This document shows, one piece after another, positions 35,572 to 47,378 of a stretch of 64,000 nt of DNA (its first letter is position 1; each line of letters starts with the position of its first letter). Source of the DNA: Trichoderma breve (taxonomy: Eukaryota > Ascomycota > Sordariomycetes > Hypocreales > Hypocreaceae); contig NC_079234.1 of assembly GCF_028502605.1 (NCBI RefSeq), positions 186,001 to 250,000 on the forward strand, read 5' to 3'. The notes beneath the pieces were generated by a model, which was given only the letters and a program-made list of their open reading frames with translations, was not told the origin of the DNA and did no database searches. Position numbers and translations under genes: made by a program.

Positions 35572-37181
35572 GCCGTAAAGTCACTAAGACAAAAAGTTCT
35601 GCCCATCCTACCGCTTCCAAGTATGACCGATCAACCGGACCGGAGACTATATTTGGATCTGTGTATTAAACGGCTTTGTCTTTTCTTTGTTCTTTTTGTT
35701 TGTTGGATTCGTAGAGATTGTGCATTTCGGCTGATACATTTGCCCATGGCAATAAACGTCAAATAGAATAGCATGAGTCCATAGCGCTGACGGTACCACC
35801 TGATGATACCACTTCCGCAGTCATCCAGCGGTAAATGGGTTGGTCCTCTGCACTCATTTTCACCTGCTGCACGAGATTATCTAGCATGGCATTATACAGA
35901 TAGAATATAGGCTTTGCGCATTAACTGCAAATACACATGCCCAAGTTGGGCTGCTGATAGACCATTCTCTACGTACGCTGCGGTTAGAGTGAGCTGAAAG
36001 AATGCGCAATCTAACGCTCATATCTAGGCGGCATCTCCTGTAAGATGGATGGATTCCATTTGATGTTAACTGAACCTACGTCTGAGCTGCAGACAGCCAC
36101 TAATTCTCGGTTTCTCTAGGAGAGATGTCAGCTATGCCTTTGGTGACGACATGTATATGTATTCACGCCAATTTGCAACTTCGCGATTCATTATTCAGAA
36201 TGGTGAAATCGCGTCTGCGATTTATCACGGATTATTGATGTGGATTTGAAGATTGTGGCAATAATTGAACTTCTTCTTACGCTGGGCGCAGCCTTTCAAG
36301 TATTATGCTTGAAGAAATGCTACGACCTTGGTGTTACTGCAAGAGCAAGATACGGTGCACTTTAGTTAATCAACAGGCATGTATGACGGAAACATCATCA
36401 TCCTTACGTTGCAGGCACAAACCACCAATATGCTATATGATGAACCAATTCATTAACATTGGCAGAACATGCCAGTGTATGTAACTCACGGAAATATGTT
36501 GGATAGTTGATAAGAATCATGAATTTGTGAAGCATTCCCATGTTATAGGGTATGATTTGACTTTAGAGACAGTACATGCACCTCTTTTGTAATACAGTTT
36601 TAGCGTATCGTCTTAGCCACCTGAGACCCAGAATAGAGAATGACGTTCGGCCAGGTTTTACAAAATTGAGACTTGCCTCGGCAAAGATAGATATATTCAA
36701 TTCAATGAAAAGAACAACTCTCTAGGTATATGCTTCTGATCAAATCATTGGCATATAAGACAAATCGTCTGTAAAGTATAAAAGTTGAACTTTTACCCGG
36801 AATCGGAACCGGAACCGGAGCCGGAATCATCTCTCTCGATCTCTCTTCTTGTAGATTACTCAGAAGCAATGACCCTCTTCCCCGCATTATCCGCCTCACG
36901 GCCCTCACCTATTGCCCCTCATGCTATGACGAGCCAGTCATGAGAAGCGTATTTGCCGACATCATTCATACAACAGGCTTCAGAATACCGGTGCTCCTCG
37001 AATTTTCCCCTATTGCAGACGTATAAGTAGCGCTCTTGCACCTGCTCTGTTTTTGCTTTTAGATGGATTGAATAGAGTCGTTGCTTCCCTTGGACAAAAG
37101 CGAGATTGTAGGAGGTGAAGGGACATAAAAGAAGCTATTTCCTACTAGGTATCGCCAAGAAAAATCGCTTTGCAGCTAGAC
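35572..37181. other. Intergenic 1.6 kb, no supported gene
   Basis: Between the GST stop and the P450 start. It contains an imperfect GGAACC tandem repeat at 36797-36828. No ORF with an ATG start and family features. Confidence 0.5.
36797..36828. repeat. Short GGAACC tandem repeat
   Basis: About five imperfect 6-bp units (CGGAAT, CGGAAC, CGGAAC, CGGAGC, CGGAAT) about 350 bp upstream of the P450 gene. It could be a simple repeat or a cluster of CGGAA elements. Confidence 0.8.
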
Positions 37182-38935
37182 ATGGCGTATCAAATTTTGG
37201 GTATAGCAATTATTGCTGCCGTCTTTGTTGTTCTCAAGATACTCAATGCCACCGATACACCGAAAGTCAAAGGCATCCCTGAGATTCCCGGTATCCCCCT
37301 CTTTGGCAACCTACTCCAGCTGGGCGTTGATCACGCTCGAGTCGCGAAGAAATGGGCATCCAAATATGGACCTGTCTTTCAGGCTCGCCTCGGAAATAGG
37401 GTATGTTCTTTCTTTCTTTTTGCACTAAAGGTTGAGAGAACAAAGCGCTGACCAGGTTCTAAGCGAATTGTCTTCGTCAACTCTTATGACGCAGTGAAGC
37501 ATTTCTGGATCACCCATCAGTCATCTCTCATTTCTCGCCCAACCTTTCATACATTTCATTCTGTCGTCTCCTCATCCCAAGGTTTTACAATCGGTACTTC
37601 CCCCTGGGATGAGTCTTGCAAACGACGCCGCAAGGCAGCCGCCACGGCATTGAACCGCCCTGCCGTTCAGTCTTACATGCCCATCCTTGATCTTGAATCA
37701 ATGATGAGTATTAAAGAACTGCTAAACGACTGCATGGGAGGCTCACAAGATGTGGATCCCAGTCCGTACATGTCGCGGTTTGCGCTCAACACCTCACTGA
37801 CCTTGAACTATGGATTCCGCATTGAGGGCAACGTCACCAGCGAGCTTCTGACGGAAATCACACATGTGGAGCGTGAAATCTCTAATTTCAGATCCACGAG
37901 CAATAACTGGCAAGATTACATACCACTGATGCGCATGTTTGGCAAGACAAACACTAAAGCGGAAGAGTATCGCCTACGACGTGACAAATACCTGGGCGAC
38001 ATGCTTAATGATTTGAAGGAGAGAATTGCGCAAGGTACCGATAAGCCATGCATTACGGGAAATATTCTCAAGGACCCAGAAGCAAAGCTCAATGAAGGTC
38101 AGTATATCATTTCGCTATCATTTACCGATGAATGTTGTTTGGACTAAATTTCGTGATTTTGTAGCCGAACTGAAGTCCATTTGCTTGACAATGGTATCTG
38201 CTGGGTTAGATACAGTACCTGGAAACATCATTATGGGCATGGCGTATCTTTCCACTGAACATGGCCAGAGTATCCAGGCCAAAGCCCTCGAAGCTATCCA
38301 AGAGGTTTATCCCAATGGAGATGCCTGGGAAAAATGTCTTGTTGAGGAAAAGGTACCCTATATCACCGCTCTCGTCAAGGAGACCCTTCGGTTTTGGACT
38401 GTCATTCCAATTTGCCTCCCCCGCGTCAACATCAAAGATATCCCCTACGAGGGCGCTATCGTACCCGCCGGAACGACTTTCTTCATGGTTAGTAATGTTG
38501 GCTCACATCACAGCCGCTGTGATGTATCCGAGCTGAATGATGAGATGCTAACAATTTATATAGAATGCATACGCAGCCGATTATGACGATAATCGATTCA
38601 AACTTCCAGATCAATTCCTCCCTGAGCGGTTCTTAGAGGATAAAGAGATTGGTACACCTCACTACGCATATGGAGCGGGATCTCGAATGTGCGCGGGATC
38701 TCACCTCGCCAACCGAGAGCTATATACGGCATATATTCGTCTCATTACGAGCTTCCAGATAACCCCCACGAAAGATTCCACTGAAGCTCCAGTCATTCAC
38801 CCTATTGATTGCAATGGCACACCCACCTCATTAACAACTGATCCCAAACCATTTAAGATTGGGCTGAAGCCGCGAGATGAAGCCAAGACTAGACAATGGA
38901 TCACCGAGGCAGAAGAAAGGACCAAACATCTGTAA
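37182..38935 (+). CDS. Cytochrome P450, CYP504-like (phenylacetate hydroxylase type)
   Basis: ER-membrane monooxygenase of 515 aa in four exons (37182-37400, 37464-38097, 38165-38487, 38564-38935; in frame). N-terminal membrane anchor MAYQILGIAIIAAVFVVL, then PGIPLFGNLLQLG. SPWDESCKRRRKAAATALNRP is highly typical of CYP504 enzymes. The I-helix is MVSAGLDTVPGN, the ExxR motif is ETLRF, and the heme loop is YAYGAGSRMCAGSHLANRE with the Cys ligand (Phe replaced by Tyr). Known CYP504 members (Aspergillus PhacA/PhacB) hydroxylate phenylacetate or 3-hydroxyphenylacetate. The start is the first ATG; an in-frame upstream TTG was not used. Confidence 0.92.
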
Positions 38936-39122
38936 ATTATTTTAATCTATTGTTGAGTTGAGTAGATGGTATTTGTAATATTATTTGTATTGGTAAAATT
39001 AGGATAGAAAAGATTATCCAGATTGCAACAATGTTACTCTATTATCTTTTCCAAGTCTATTAACTTTTGCCTGCCTGAGTGTGACCTACGCCGAAACTAT
39101 CACATATGCTCTACTCTAAATT

Positions 39123-40832
39123 TTATACAACAGCCAGAAGAGACCTGTTGATGCAAAATCGAGCGCCCAAGATGAAGACTCCAGAAGCAAGCGCAAGTGC
39201 GCCTGCATAAAACATGGCCGGTCTGTATGCGTGCAAACCGCCATCGACACCCCCGAAGCCCTCTAGAATGTAGCCTGCAATTGGAGCCCCCTATAGGCAA
39301 GATGAATGTTAGTCTTTAATCCGTACGAAGGGTAAGAATGTTCGTTCGAGTCGCTTACCATGAGATAACCACCAACCCAGCCAGTCACCACCATGCTCAT
39401 AGCAACAGCCACTCTGGCACTCCCAAAAACTTTGCTAATGGCAGTCGGCATCGTGGAGAAGAAAGCTCCATTTGCAGCGCCGTTTATAATGACAAAGGCG
39501 ATCAGTGGCCCCAGCGTTGTGGACGTTGGCCAAATTGCCAGCATAGTGACAGCGGTCAAGACCAGAGACGCGAGTACAGTGTTGATGGAGCCGACTTTAT
39601 CAGATGCAAAGCCAGATATAATACGGCCAGCCGCGGAAGATAGACTGAAACCCGCAACCAAGCCGGCGCCGGCGTTTGTAGAGAAGCCCAGTGATCTCAT
39701 GTATAACGGAATGAAAAATGGTGGAACAAACAGGGGAAAGGTCCCAATTGCACTCCCTACGAAGATGAGCACAAATGTGGGAGATTTGAACAATTTCCTA
39801 CAAGAGAGACAAAAATTGAGTTTTGATCAGTGGAATGATCCCAAACATGGCTCTCTCACTTCTTCTTGACTTACCACTCAATAAACTGCCGCCTCTCAAC
39901 TGGGATCCTCTCCTTCATGAGCCACGCGGCCGGAAGACCCGTCGAAAGGGTCATGAGGCCAAGGATGCGATATGCCCACGCAACACCTAGCTTTTGGATC
40001 AACGAATCCAACGCAAAGCTGATTGCAGCACCTCCGAAACCGCTTCCGGCGAACATGAAGCCGTTGGCCAGCCCTCGTCTGGTGCTGAAATATTGTGATG
40101 GGACTGTTGAAATGACCTGGCTCGTATTCAAGGTTAGCTGCAGGATACTCTGCGTTGGATGCATTACACGAAGCATCCATGTAAATATGGTGGAAGCTGA
40201 GAGTTGCCTACCGCAAAACAAAGACTACAGTGCTCTCCCTGTTAGCAATCGTACTTTAACCTCCACGACTAGCATTGGCGAAAAGGAACACAAGGGGAAG
40301 AAAGATCATCGTTATTCCATTGTATTTTTGCTCACCTGACACCTATTCCCATCAATATTCCAGAAGTGAAAAACAGCGCCCCAACATTCTTAACCGTGAA
40401 GCTGCTGAGGATCTCGCTCCCACCCATGCAAGCTGCACCTAGCATTGCCGCAGCACGGACTCCCGTCTTTCGCACGACGAAGGAATTAGAAATTGCCAGA
40501 GCTGAGATCAACGCCGCCTGCAACGACCCGACGAAGGAGAGCACGGCGGAATCGGCCAGGCCATCGGCGACCAGGGCGGTCTGCATCACGCCCCAAGCAT
40601 ATGTTGTGCCGAGGGACCACCATAGTAGAATGAAGCCACTGGCTACAATCACCCAGCCGTACCCGCCTTCCGGGGCCGTTGAGTCGGCCTCTCGCGAGGC
40701 TTCGAGGACGTGGTCGGTAACGGTGAATGTCTTGGATGGTTGGGTCTCCTTAAGGCTGGAATTTCGCAAACTCCATGTCGGACTTGGAGCTGAGCCAGTA
40801 CCAAGCTCAATTGCAGTCGTTGTTGAAGTCAT
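39123..40832 (-). CDS. MFS transporter, monocarboxylate-porter type
   Basis: Twelve-helix plasma-membrane transporter of 452 aa. Exons are 40832-40336, 40224-40212, 40116-39875, 39797-39359 and 39290-39123. The second exon is only 13 nt. Without it the frame breaks; with it the protein reads GIGVSLCFAVISTVPSQYFSTRRGLANG, the expected helix-4/5 region. The N-terminal PEGGYGWVIVASGFILLWWSLGTTYAWGV is the signature of the monocarboxylate-like (MCT) fungal family. Others in the group carry carboxylates or riboflavin. It is convergent with the CYP504-like P450, so import of aromatic acids is possible (inference). Confidence 0.88.
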
Positions 40833-43603
40833 TGTTAGCTATGCCACTGACAAGAAGAGGAGGATGATGATAGCCTCATTGAGGTCGTGGAATATCCTAG
40901 TAACTATGCGAAACAAGCCCTCATCATGAGATACCAAACCGCCGCTGCAAATTTTGATATGAGTAATACTTCATTCTCTACTAATACCCTAAGATTCTTC
41001 TCTTTTTCTCTCCAATCATGCAAGCCTACGGGTGGGGTATCTGCTTGTCCTCGGAAGGCGTTGTCTTCACTCAATATATACTGTGGCGCTGTTCTTTTCT
41101 TTTCTTTTTCCTTCTTCTGTTTGTTTGTAGTGAAGTTGTTCCGTAACAGTGGTGTCCTTAGGTGATTTGAAGCCTTGTTATGCTTACCACGATCTTGCGT
41201 CGGTATGGTATTACACATGGAGCGCATAACTCATATTAAATCATGCATACCTACTCCGTATACGGATCCTTTTTCCCCTTCGGCCCGTAGCGTAAAAAAG
41301 CCAGATGCAATGAGGGGCTGAGTGTACAAAGCAGAATTGCCGCTGGAATACGAGAGCTTTTCATGCACTTGAGTCACGGGCATCGGGATGTTTCATGCTC
41401 ATTTACTTTGGTTCAGCAGTAATCTCAATGTACTCAGAACGGCGCTTCTGCCCCACATAATGCATAGGGGAGATGGTAGGTATTTTGAGACATCGAGGCA
41501 CTCGGCACCCCGGATTCCGTGATGTGTCTAAGCCGTAGTCCACTCATATTCCTGGGCCTGGATCAACTTCATTCTCCCCACACATACTGCCAATTTTGGA
41601 TATTGGAAACGACTTTCGTTGTTTTGTATTCTAGATAGAAGCCTACGGATATTTATTGAACATACATAACAGCATGGTTGCTTTACTGTACCACCCCGCA
41701 CGCTGATCTTTACTCTATTTCCGTACCTAGCGAGCCTGAACTTGACTGTCCGTGAATCGTTCGTGTCACAATGATGACCAATGAACCATCATGTGCCCAA
41801 GTCATGGACACCCAAAATCAAGGCCGGACATTGTGTATTGCCATGAAATAGGCAGGTAACTGTTGCCGTATATAAACAGTTTGTCACATGTCTGTTGCTG
41901 CATGTAAACTTGATGATGAGCAGGTTGTAATCGGCCAATACTGACGCGAGTGACTGCTAGGCATCATGAGAACATTGAACTCTAAAATCTTAAGAAGAAG
42001 AACGTCATAGACTCCTCTTTTACCCCTGCGAGCGGCTAATCTTCTAATAAACAACCGTACGCATTTATAGTGTTGCGATACGCCAAACGGCTGCACGAGG
42101 CGGGGCCGTGGCATATCGGGGGATTTTCTTCTTTCTAATACGAACTAGAAGCGTTTCCCTTGCAATTCTCCTTGCATTTTCTTCCTCTGCTGCCTACAAA
42201 TCATGCAGCCACAAAATTTAGGCTTATAAGCTGGGCTCGAAAAAAGAGATCGATATATAACTTTGTTCATACTGCACGACCATACTTTCAATAAATTAAA
42301 ATTCCAATACCGTGAGCATGGGCATGTCTCGGACCGGATATAACATCGAGCATTGGCCGAAAAGCCTCTTACATACATGTAACCCCAACATAGCAGAATG
42401 TACAACCAACAGCCCATTAATTTGGCGGTAGTATTGGTATGTGTGACGCTGCTGTGGATCTAAAACCTACACACCCTTACCCCACCAGCAGCCGACTGAC
42501 CTGATGTCTTGCTTTTCCAGAGTTCTAGATCCAGCTCAAAGGGAAGCTTTTGACCTCGACTCATTTAATGTGATATTTGTTGGTGTGATGTGATATGCAC
42601 TAAGACTTAGCTTGGAAAACATGTCATACATACTGTATGATCCAGAAGCCGATGATCCGGATATGTTCCACCTTCTGCTTCAAACGGGCGAAATACAAAG
42701 TGTATGCCATTGATTGCCTCTTTACTGCTCTGCTCTGCCTACCCATGCCATACTAAGGTCTCGTGCTATTCATATCCCGAAGTGGTGGGCAGCAAAACCT
42801 GGGGTATTCCTGGGAAGAACTAGCGGCGGCGATTGCGCTAGGTGGTAGTCGTACCGTTGAGCATTAGGCTTCCGAGTCTTTCAGAATTGAAGCCATCTAT
42901 GGAGGAGATGGATTCGGCCGATGACCGTGAGAGTGCCATTATATCCGAGACGGTGTAGTGCCTCACGGCATGGCAAGCCTTTCACGACGTCACCTCAGCT
43001 CCCGATTGGATCGGCAAACACAATGGTAGGCATTTCTACTGTAGGGAGGCCAAGTGGTAGATCCACACCCTATCCTGAAGGGAGAACATCCAAAAAGCCT
43101 TGGCGTAGCATCTTTTAGCAAGGGTTCCTGTGGCTTGATTCGCCATTGGACCGCCCTTGTATCCCCAGATCACGCTCAGCCCGCTCAGTGTCTGCTACTT
43201 CTGTCTTGGATATTCATCTATGGCTGCGGCTATATTTGCATGATTTGACTTAGCGCAGACCTGTTCTCGGTAGATGTGCGAATGAAAAGCAAAGAGGGGT
43301 TTAATCTGAGCTGTGACGCAAGGAAATGTTGCTGAACTGCTTTCAGAATTGGCTTGGTAGCATCGGCCGCACATGGTAAAGCCATGTGCAAAAAGCCCAC
43401 AGCTCTATTATTGGTGCAGGTCGGTATGAAAGCCCAGAGACATACAAAAAGGAGGCATGCCGCTGTCTTAAAAAGACAGTTTGGTCTCCCAGGCGTTGGT
43501 GAAAATACAACCGTCACTGGACTGGAGGCAGTCAGATTTTCTTCATCATATTTACCGCCTGCTGATACCCGGTCGTTTGGTGTTGAATGCTTTTGTCTAC
43601 ACG
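40833..43603. other. Intergenic 2.8 kb, no supported gene
   Basis: Divergent promoters of the MFS transporter and the GH28 gene. It holds a TTTTC-rich tract (41090-41125), the palindrome TCCGTATACGGA (41255-41266) and scattered GC-rich patches. Open frames here lack ATG starts or motifs. Confidence 0.5.
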
Positions 43604-44974
43604 ATGGTTTCTTTATCAAGTCTCATTCTAGCGGCACTGCCCGCCCTCGCGCTGTCTTCGTTGCCTCATGATGTTATGAGCAGAGATGCAAATGCAGCCC
43701 AATCAGAAGCTTATTGGGCAAATCAAGCCGCAGCCCAAAATCGTCACTTCTGCTATGTACGACCAGATGCCAATGGCGGCGATGACGCTCCAGCTATCAT
43801 GGATGCGCTGAACAACCGGTGCAATTCCAACAGCTTTGTTATATTTCCTGGTCCTGTTTACAACATTCAGACCAACATGACCACTTTGGATCTCCATAAT
43901 GTTGTCATCCATCAATTTGGCCGCTTCCTCTGGAGTACGGACATCGACTATTGGCTCTCAGTATCTATGCCCGTTGGTTTCCAAAACCAGAGTACGGTCT
44001 GGTATTTTGGAGGCAACAACGTGGTTTGGGATGGCTGGGGCGTCGGTACTCTCGATGGCAACGGTCAAGTATGGTACGACTGGGCTAAGAGCCAAGGAAA
44101 TTTGGCTCATAGGCCAATGAACATCAACTTTCGCACTCTCACAAACTCGGTTATCAGAAGATTACGCTTTGTCCAGAGTCAGATGTGGACAATGGCGATT
44201 ACCTACTCGCAACACGTGGATCTCGACGACATCTACGTCAATAGCACGTCGACAAGTCAATGGAGCACACTCAACACTGATGGCTGCGATACCATCTTCT
44301 CTGATAGCATAACGTTCAGGAGATGGACAGTCTCCAATGGTGACGATGCCATCGCTCTCAAGATGAACTCGAGTAACATTGCTGTTTACGACAGTTATTT
44401 CGAGAATGGCCAGGGTTTTGCTATTGGATCTATGGGGCAATATAATCACCAGTATGAGTACCTGGAGAACTTTTATGCCAGAAACATCACTCTCAAAAAT
44501 ACTGCTCACGTTTCTTACCTAAAGACGTGGGCGGGAATCTCGCGAGGCTACCCTCCAAACGGCGGCGGTGGCGGATACGGTGTCGCCCGAAACATTACGA
44601 TTGAGAATGTTAAGCTGATTGGCGGAAGGCAGCAGCCCTTCTTCGCTTGGCAATGCGAAAACTATTCTGGATTCGCCGGCCAAGATTGCGATTCTTCCTT
44701 GTTCAAGATGGAGGATGTCGCATGGAGGAACGTCAGCGGAACAGTCGTTTCTGGAGTGACAGAGGCAGTGTATTTCCAATGCAGCGCTGCAGCCGGTGGT
44801 TGCGACAACTTCGAAGTGACGGGTTTTAACGTTGTTCATGCGGGTACCAACCAGTTGTTGTCTGTCTGGGACTGCTTCAACGTCAATAACCCTCAAGGGT
44901 TTACATGCACTGAGTCGCAAACCCCAAAATTGGGCCCGGATGAGACTGGAGGCCACGGCCCCGATAACAAATAA
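43604..44974 (+). CDS. GH28 family pectinase-like glycoside hydrolase
   Basis: Secreted protein of 456 aa in one exon, right-handed beta-helix type. Signal peptide MVSLSSLILAALPALALS; the ATG at 43604 is the first in frame although the frame is open to about 43481. GH28 motifs are LNTDGCD (catalytic Asp) and SNGDDAIALK (Asp pair). The third motif, normally GHG, reads NGQGFAIGS, and the fourth, normally RIK, reads SYLKTW. So His and Arg of the usual active site are replaced. Many N-glycosylation sites are present. It may be an exo-acting rhamnogalacturonase-like or non-classical GH28, not a standard polygalacturonase. Confidence 0.88.
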   Translation: MVSLSSLILAALPALALSSLPHDVMSRDANAAQSEAYWANQAAAQNRHFCYVRPDANGGDDAPAIMDALNNRCNSNSFVIFPGPVYNIQTNMTTLDLHNVVIHQFGRFLWSTDIDYWLSVSMPVGFQNQSTVWYFGGNNVVWDGWGVGTLDGNGQVWYDWAKSQGNLAHRPMNINFRTLTNSVIRRLRFVQSQMWTMAITYSQHVDLDDIYVNSTSTSQWSTLNTDGCDTIFSDSITFRRWTVSNGDDAIALKMNSSNIAVYDSYFENGQGFAIGSMGQYNHQYEYLENFYARNITLKNTAHVSYLKTWAGISRGYPPNGGGGGYGVARNITIENVKLIGGRQQPFFAWQCENYSGFAGQDCDSSLFKMEDVAWRNVSGTVVSGVTEAVYFQCSAAAGGCDNFEVTGFNVVHAGTNQLLSVWDCFNVNNPQGFTCTESQTPKLGPDETGGHGPDNK

Positions 44975-45136
44975 ATTGGGAACTGAAAGATAATGTTATA
45001 AGTTGTAAATGTGTCTTGGCAGCCTATGGTGCTGATGAGTTGTTGCGAAAGCGATATTTATATAGTCTAATTACGTCTACTATATACTAATGCTGATCTA
45101 CTGTTACACTTTCTTTCATTTAACAATCCGATACCT

Positions 45137-46806
45137 TTACAGCCGATTCCCCATGTTGACATGTACAGCCTTGATCTGAGAATAAGCTTCAAGACCCGCC
45201 TCTCCGAGTTCTCGGCCGATACCACTCTGCTTAACGCCTCCGAATGGCACGCGCGGATCACAGTCTTGGCTACTATTGATCCAGACCATTCCCGATTCAA
45301 TCTCAGCGGCCATGCGGTGAGCTCTTTCCAGGTCTGTCGTGAAGACGGCGGCCCCCAAACCATATGATGTGTTATTTGCCAGCTCCAGTGCTTCGTCTTC
45401 CGTTTTGAATCGCAGGATAACAACGACAGGTCCAAAAATCTCCTCTCGGTAGACTCTCATTGAAGGGGTGACATCGGTAAACACTGTTGGAGCAACGAAG
45501 AAACCCTTACCCTTGCCTTCAATGTCGAGAGGGTGACCTCCAGCAGCAACCTTTGCGCCCTCATTTTTTCCGATTTCAATGTACTCCAGCACTCTATCAT
45601 ACTGTGCTTTGGATACCTGGGGGCCCTGGTATGTATCCTTTTCCCACTGGCTGCCCACTTTGCTGACAGCCTTGAGGGTTTCGACGAATCTTTCTAGAAA
45701 GTCGTCGTACACTTCATCCTGGACTAAAATTCGCGACGTAGCAGTGCAGATTTGGCCTTGGTTGGACATGATACCTAAATGAGACCATTTGACGGCCTGA
45801 TCCATATCGGCATCCTTGAATACAACAAGCGGTGATTTGCCTCCAGTTTCGAGTGTGATATTCTTCAAAGTCTTCGCTGCGGCCGCCATGATGCTTGATG
45901 CCGTCGCCGTTGACCCTGTAAAGGCAATCTTGTCTACCAACGGATGGTTCACCAAGGCAGATCCGGCATCCTTGCCCAATCCATTGACGAAATTGACGAC
46001 TCCAGGCGGGAATCCAGCCTCCTTGATAAGCTCTCCAAGCACAAGGATGCTCAGTGGTGTCTGCTCTGCGGCTTTGAGCACTACAGTGTTACCGCAAGCA
46101 AGTGCAGGCCCCAACTTCCAAGTAGCCATTGAAAGGGGGTAATTCCAGGGAATGATCTGTCCAATGACTCCGATCGGCTGACGGAGAGTGTACGCAAATT
46201 TCTGATGTGTTGTGCTTATCGTTTGGCCATACTGTTTGTCAGCCCAGCCGGCATAGTATCGAATCACAGCCACAGCTTCGACAAGATCAACGTCCAGTGC
46301 TTCTTGATATGTTTTACCTAAATGAACCGCAAGTGTCAATTACTTGCTAGCAACAGAGTGACAAGGTGCAGAAACAATTCTCATTATTTCCCGAGGCAAT
46401 GAAATCTCTCACCATTATCCCATGCCTCAATCGTCGCAAAGAGCTCTCTCTTTGCCTCAATCAAGTCGGCGAGACGTGTCATCAGGTGGCCTCGATCAGA
46501 AGCTGACAGCTGCTTCCAGGAAGCATCTTTTAATGCTGCCTTTGCGGCTTTCACAGCTTTGTCTACATCCTCCGCACTGGCGGCCTGAACGCTGACAATG
46601 ACTTCTTCGGTGCTGTTTGATCGCATTAGTAAAACTCAGTGCAATAGAAGCCTCAGCTTCTGTCATTTGCTTCCTTACGCTGGATCGATGGATGCGATTG
46701 TCTCGCCGTTTGACGATGCAACAAAGTCATTGTTAATAAACAGACCAGTGGGCTGGCTCCATTTAACGCCATTCGGCGCAGTGAGGTCGACTGAGGGAGG
46801 AGCCAT
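45137..46806 (-). CDS. Aldehyde dehydrogenase (NAD(P)+)
   Basis: Oxidises aldehydes to acids; 502 aa, cytosolic. Exons are 46806-46679, 46612-46413 and 46317-45137 (in frame). Signatures are GVIGQIIPWNYPLSMATWK, the cofactor loop IAFTGSTATASSIM, catalytic Glu in ITLETGGKSPLVVF, catalytic Cys in NQGQICTATSRILV and the C-terminal EEIFGPVVVIL. The length is typical of the fungal AldA-type class 1/2 enzymes. The start MAPPSVDLTAPNG is at the only suitable ATG, and the first exon ends in SIDPA, where homologues carry NPAT. It is convergent with the GH28 gene. Confidence 0.95.
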
Positions 46807-47378
46807 GTTGTAAGAGGTTCTATATCGTGCTTCTGATGAGAGAGGGTATTGTAAGAAAGGGGAGGAGGGGTTATTTCATGTCAGATAACATGAGAAAAAC
46901 GAACCCCACGACATATTATCTAGCTGAGCGGGTGGCTCCGCTGTAAGGAACCGTGACAAAGCCTTGATATTCTCACAAAAATACTGTGTCTAGAAACTAC
47001 GACGGCTTAGAATCTCCACCACTGCGCCGATGTGGGTTTCAGAAGAGGGCGGGGTAGCACCCAATCTGTATAAAGGGACGAGCGCTTTCGGCCGCTAGAC
47101 ATTTGCAGGCTCAAATCGGAGTGGAATGGAGCAGTGGATAATGAATGACTCGAGAGAGCAAGATGGCCAGCGGCGGCGATGTTTAGGTAATTGCTGTGCT
47201 TATAGAAGCAGGCAGCGCTTACAAGTTGGGAGAACCGAAACGGACATTGTCAAAAGTGGCGATAGCACTAAGACGCTCGTCGTTTACTCATGAATGGCAA
47301 GTATAATGGATAGGTAGGAAAGAATATTATTATCGACTGAGGAAGAAGTTCAAAACTCTTGAAAGACAGATCAGGTGG
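46807..47378. other. Intergenic 0.57 kb
   Basis: ALDH promoter and 3' end of the amino-acid permease. AGGGG stress-type words occur near 46860-46875. No gene seen. Confidence 0.45.
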
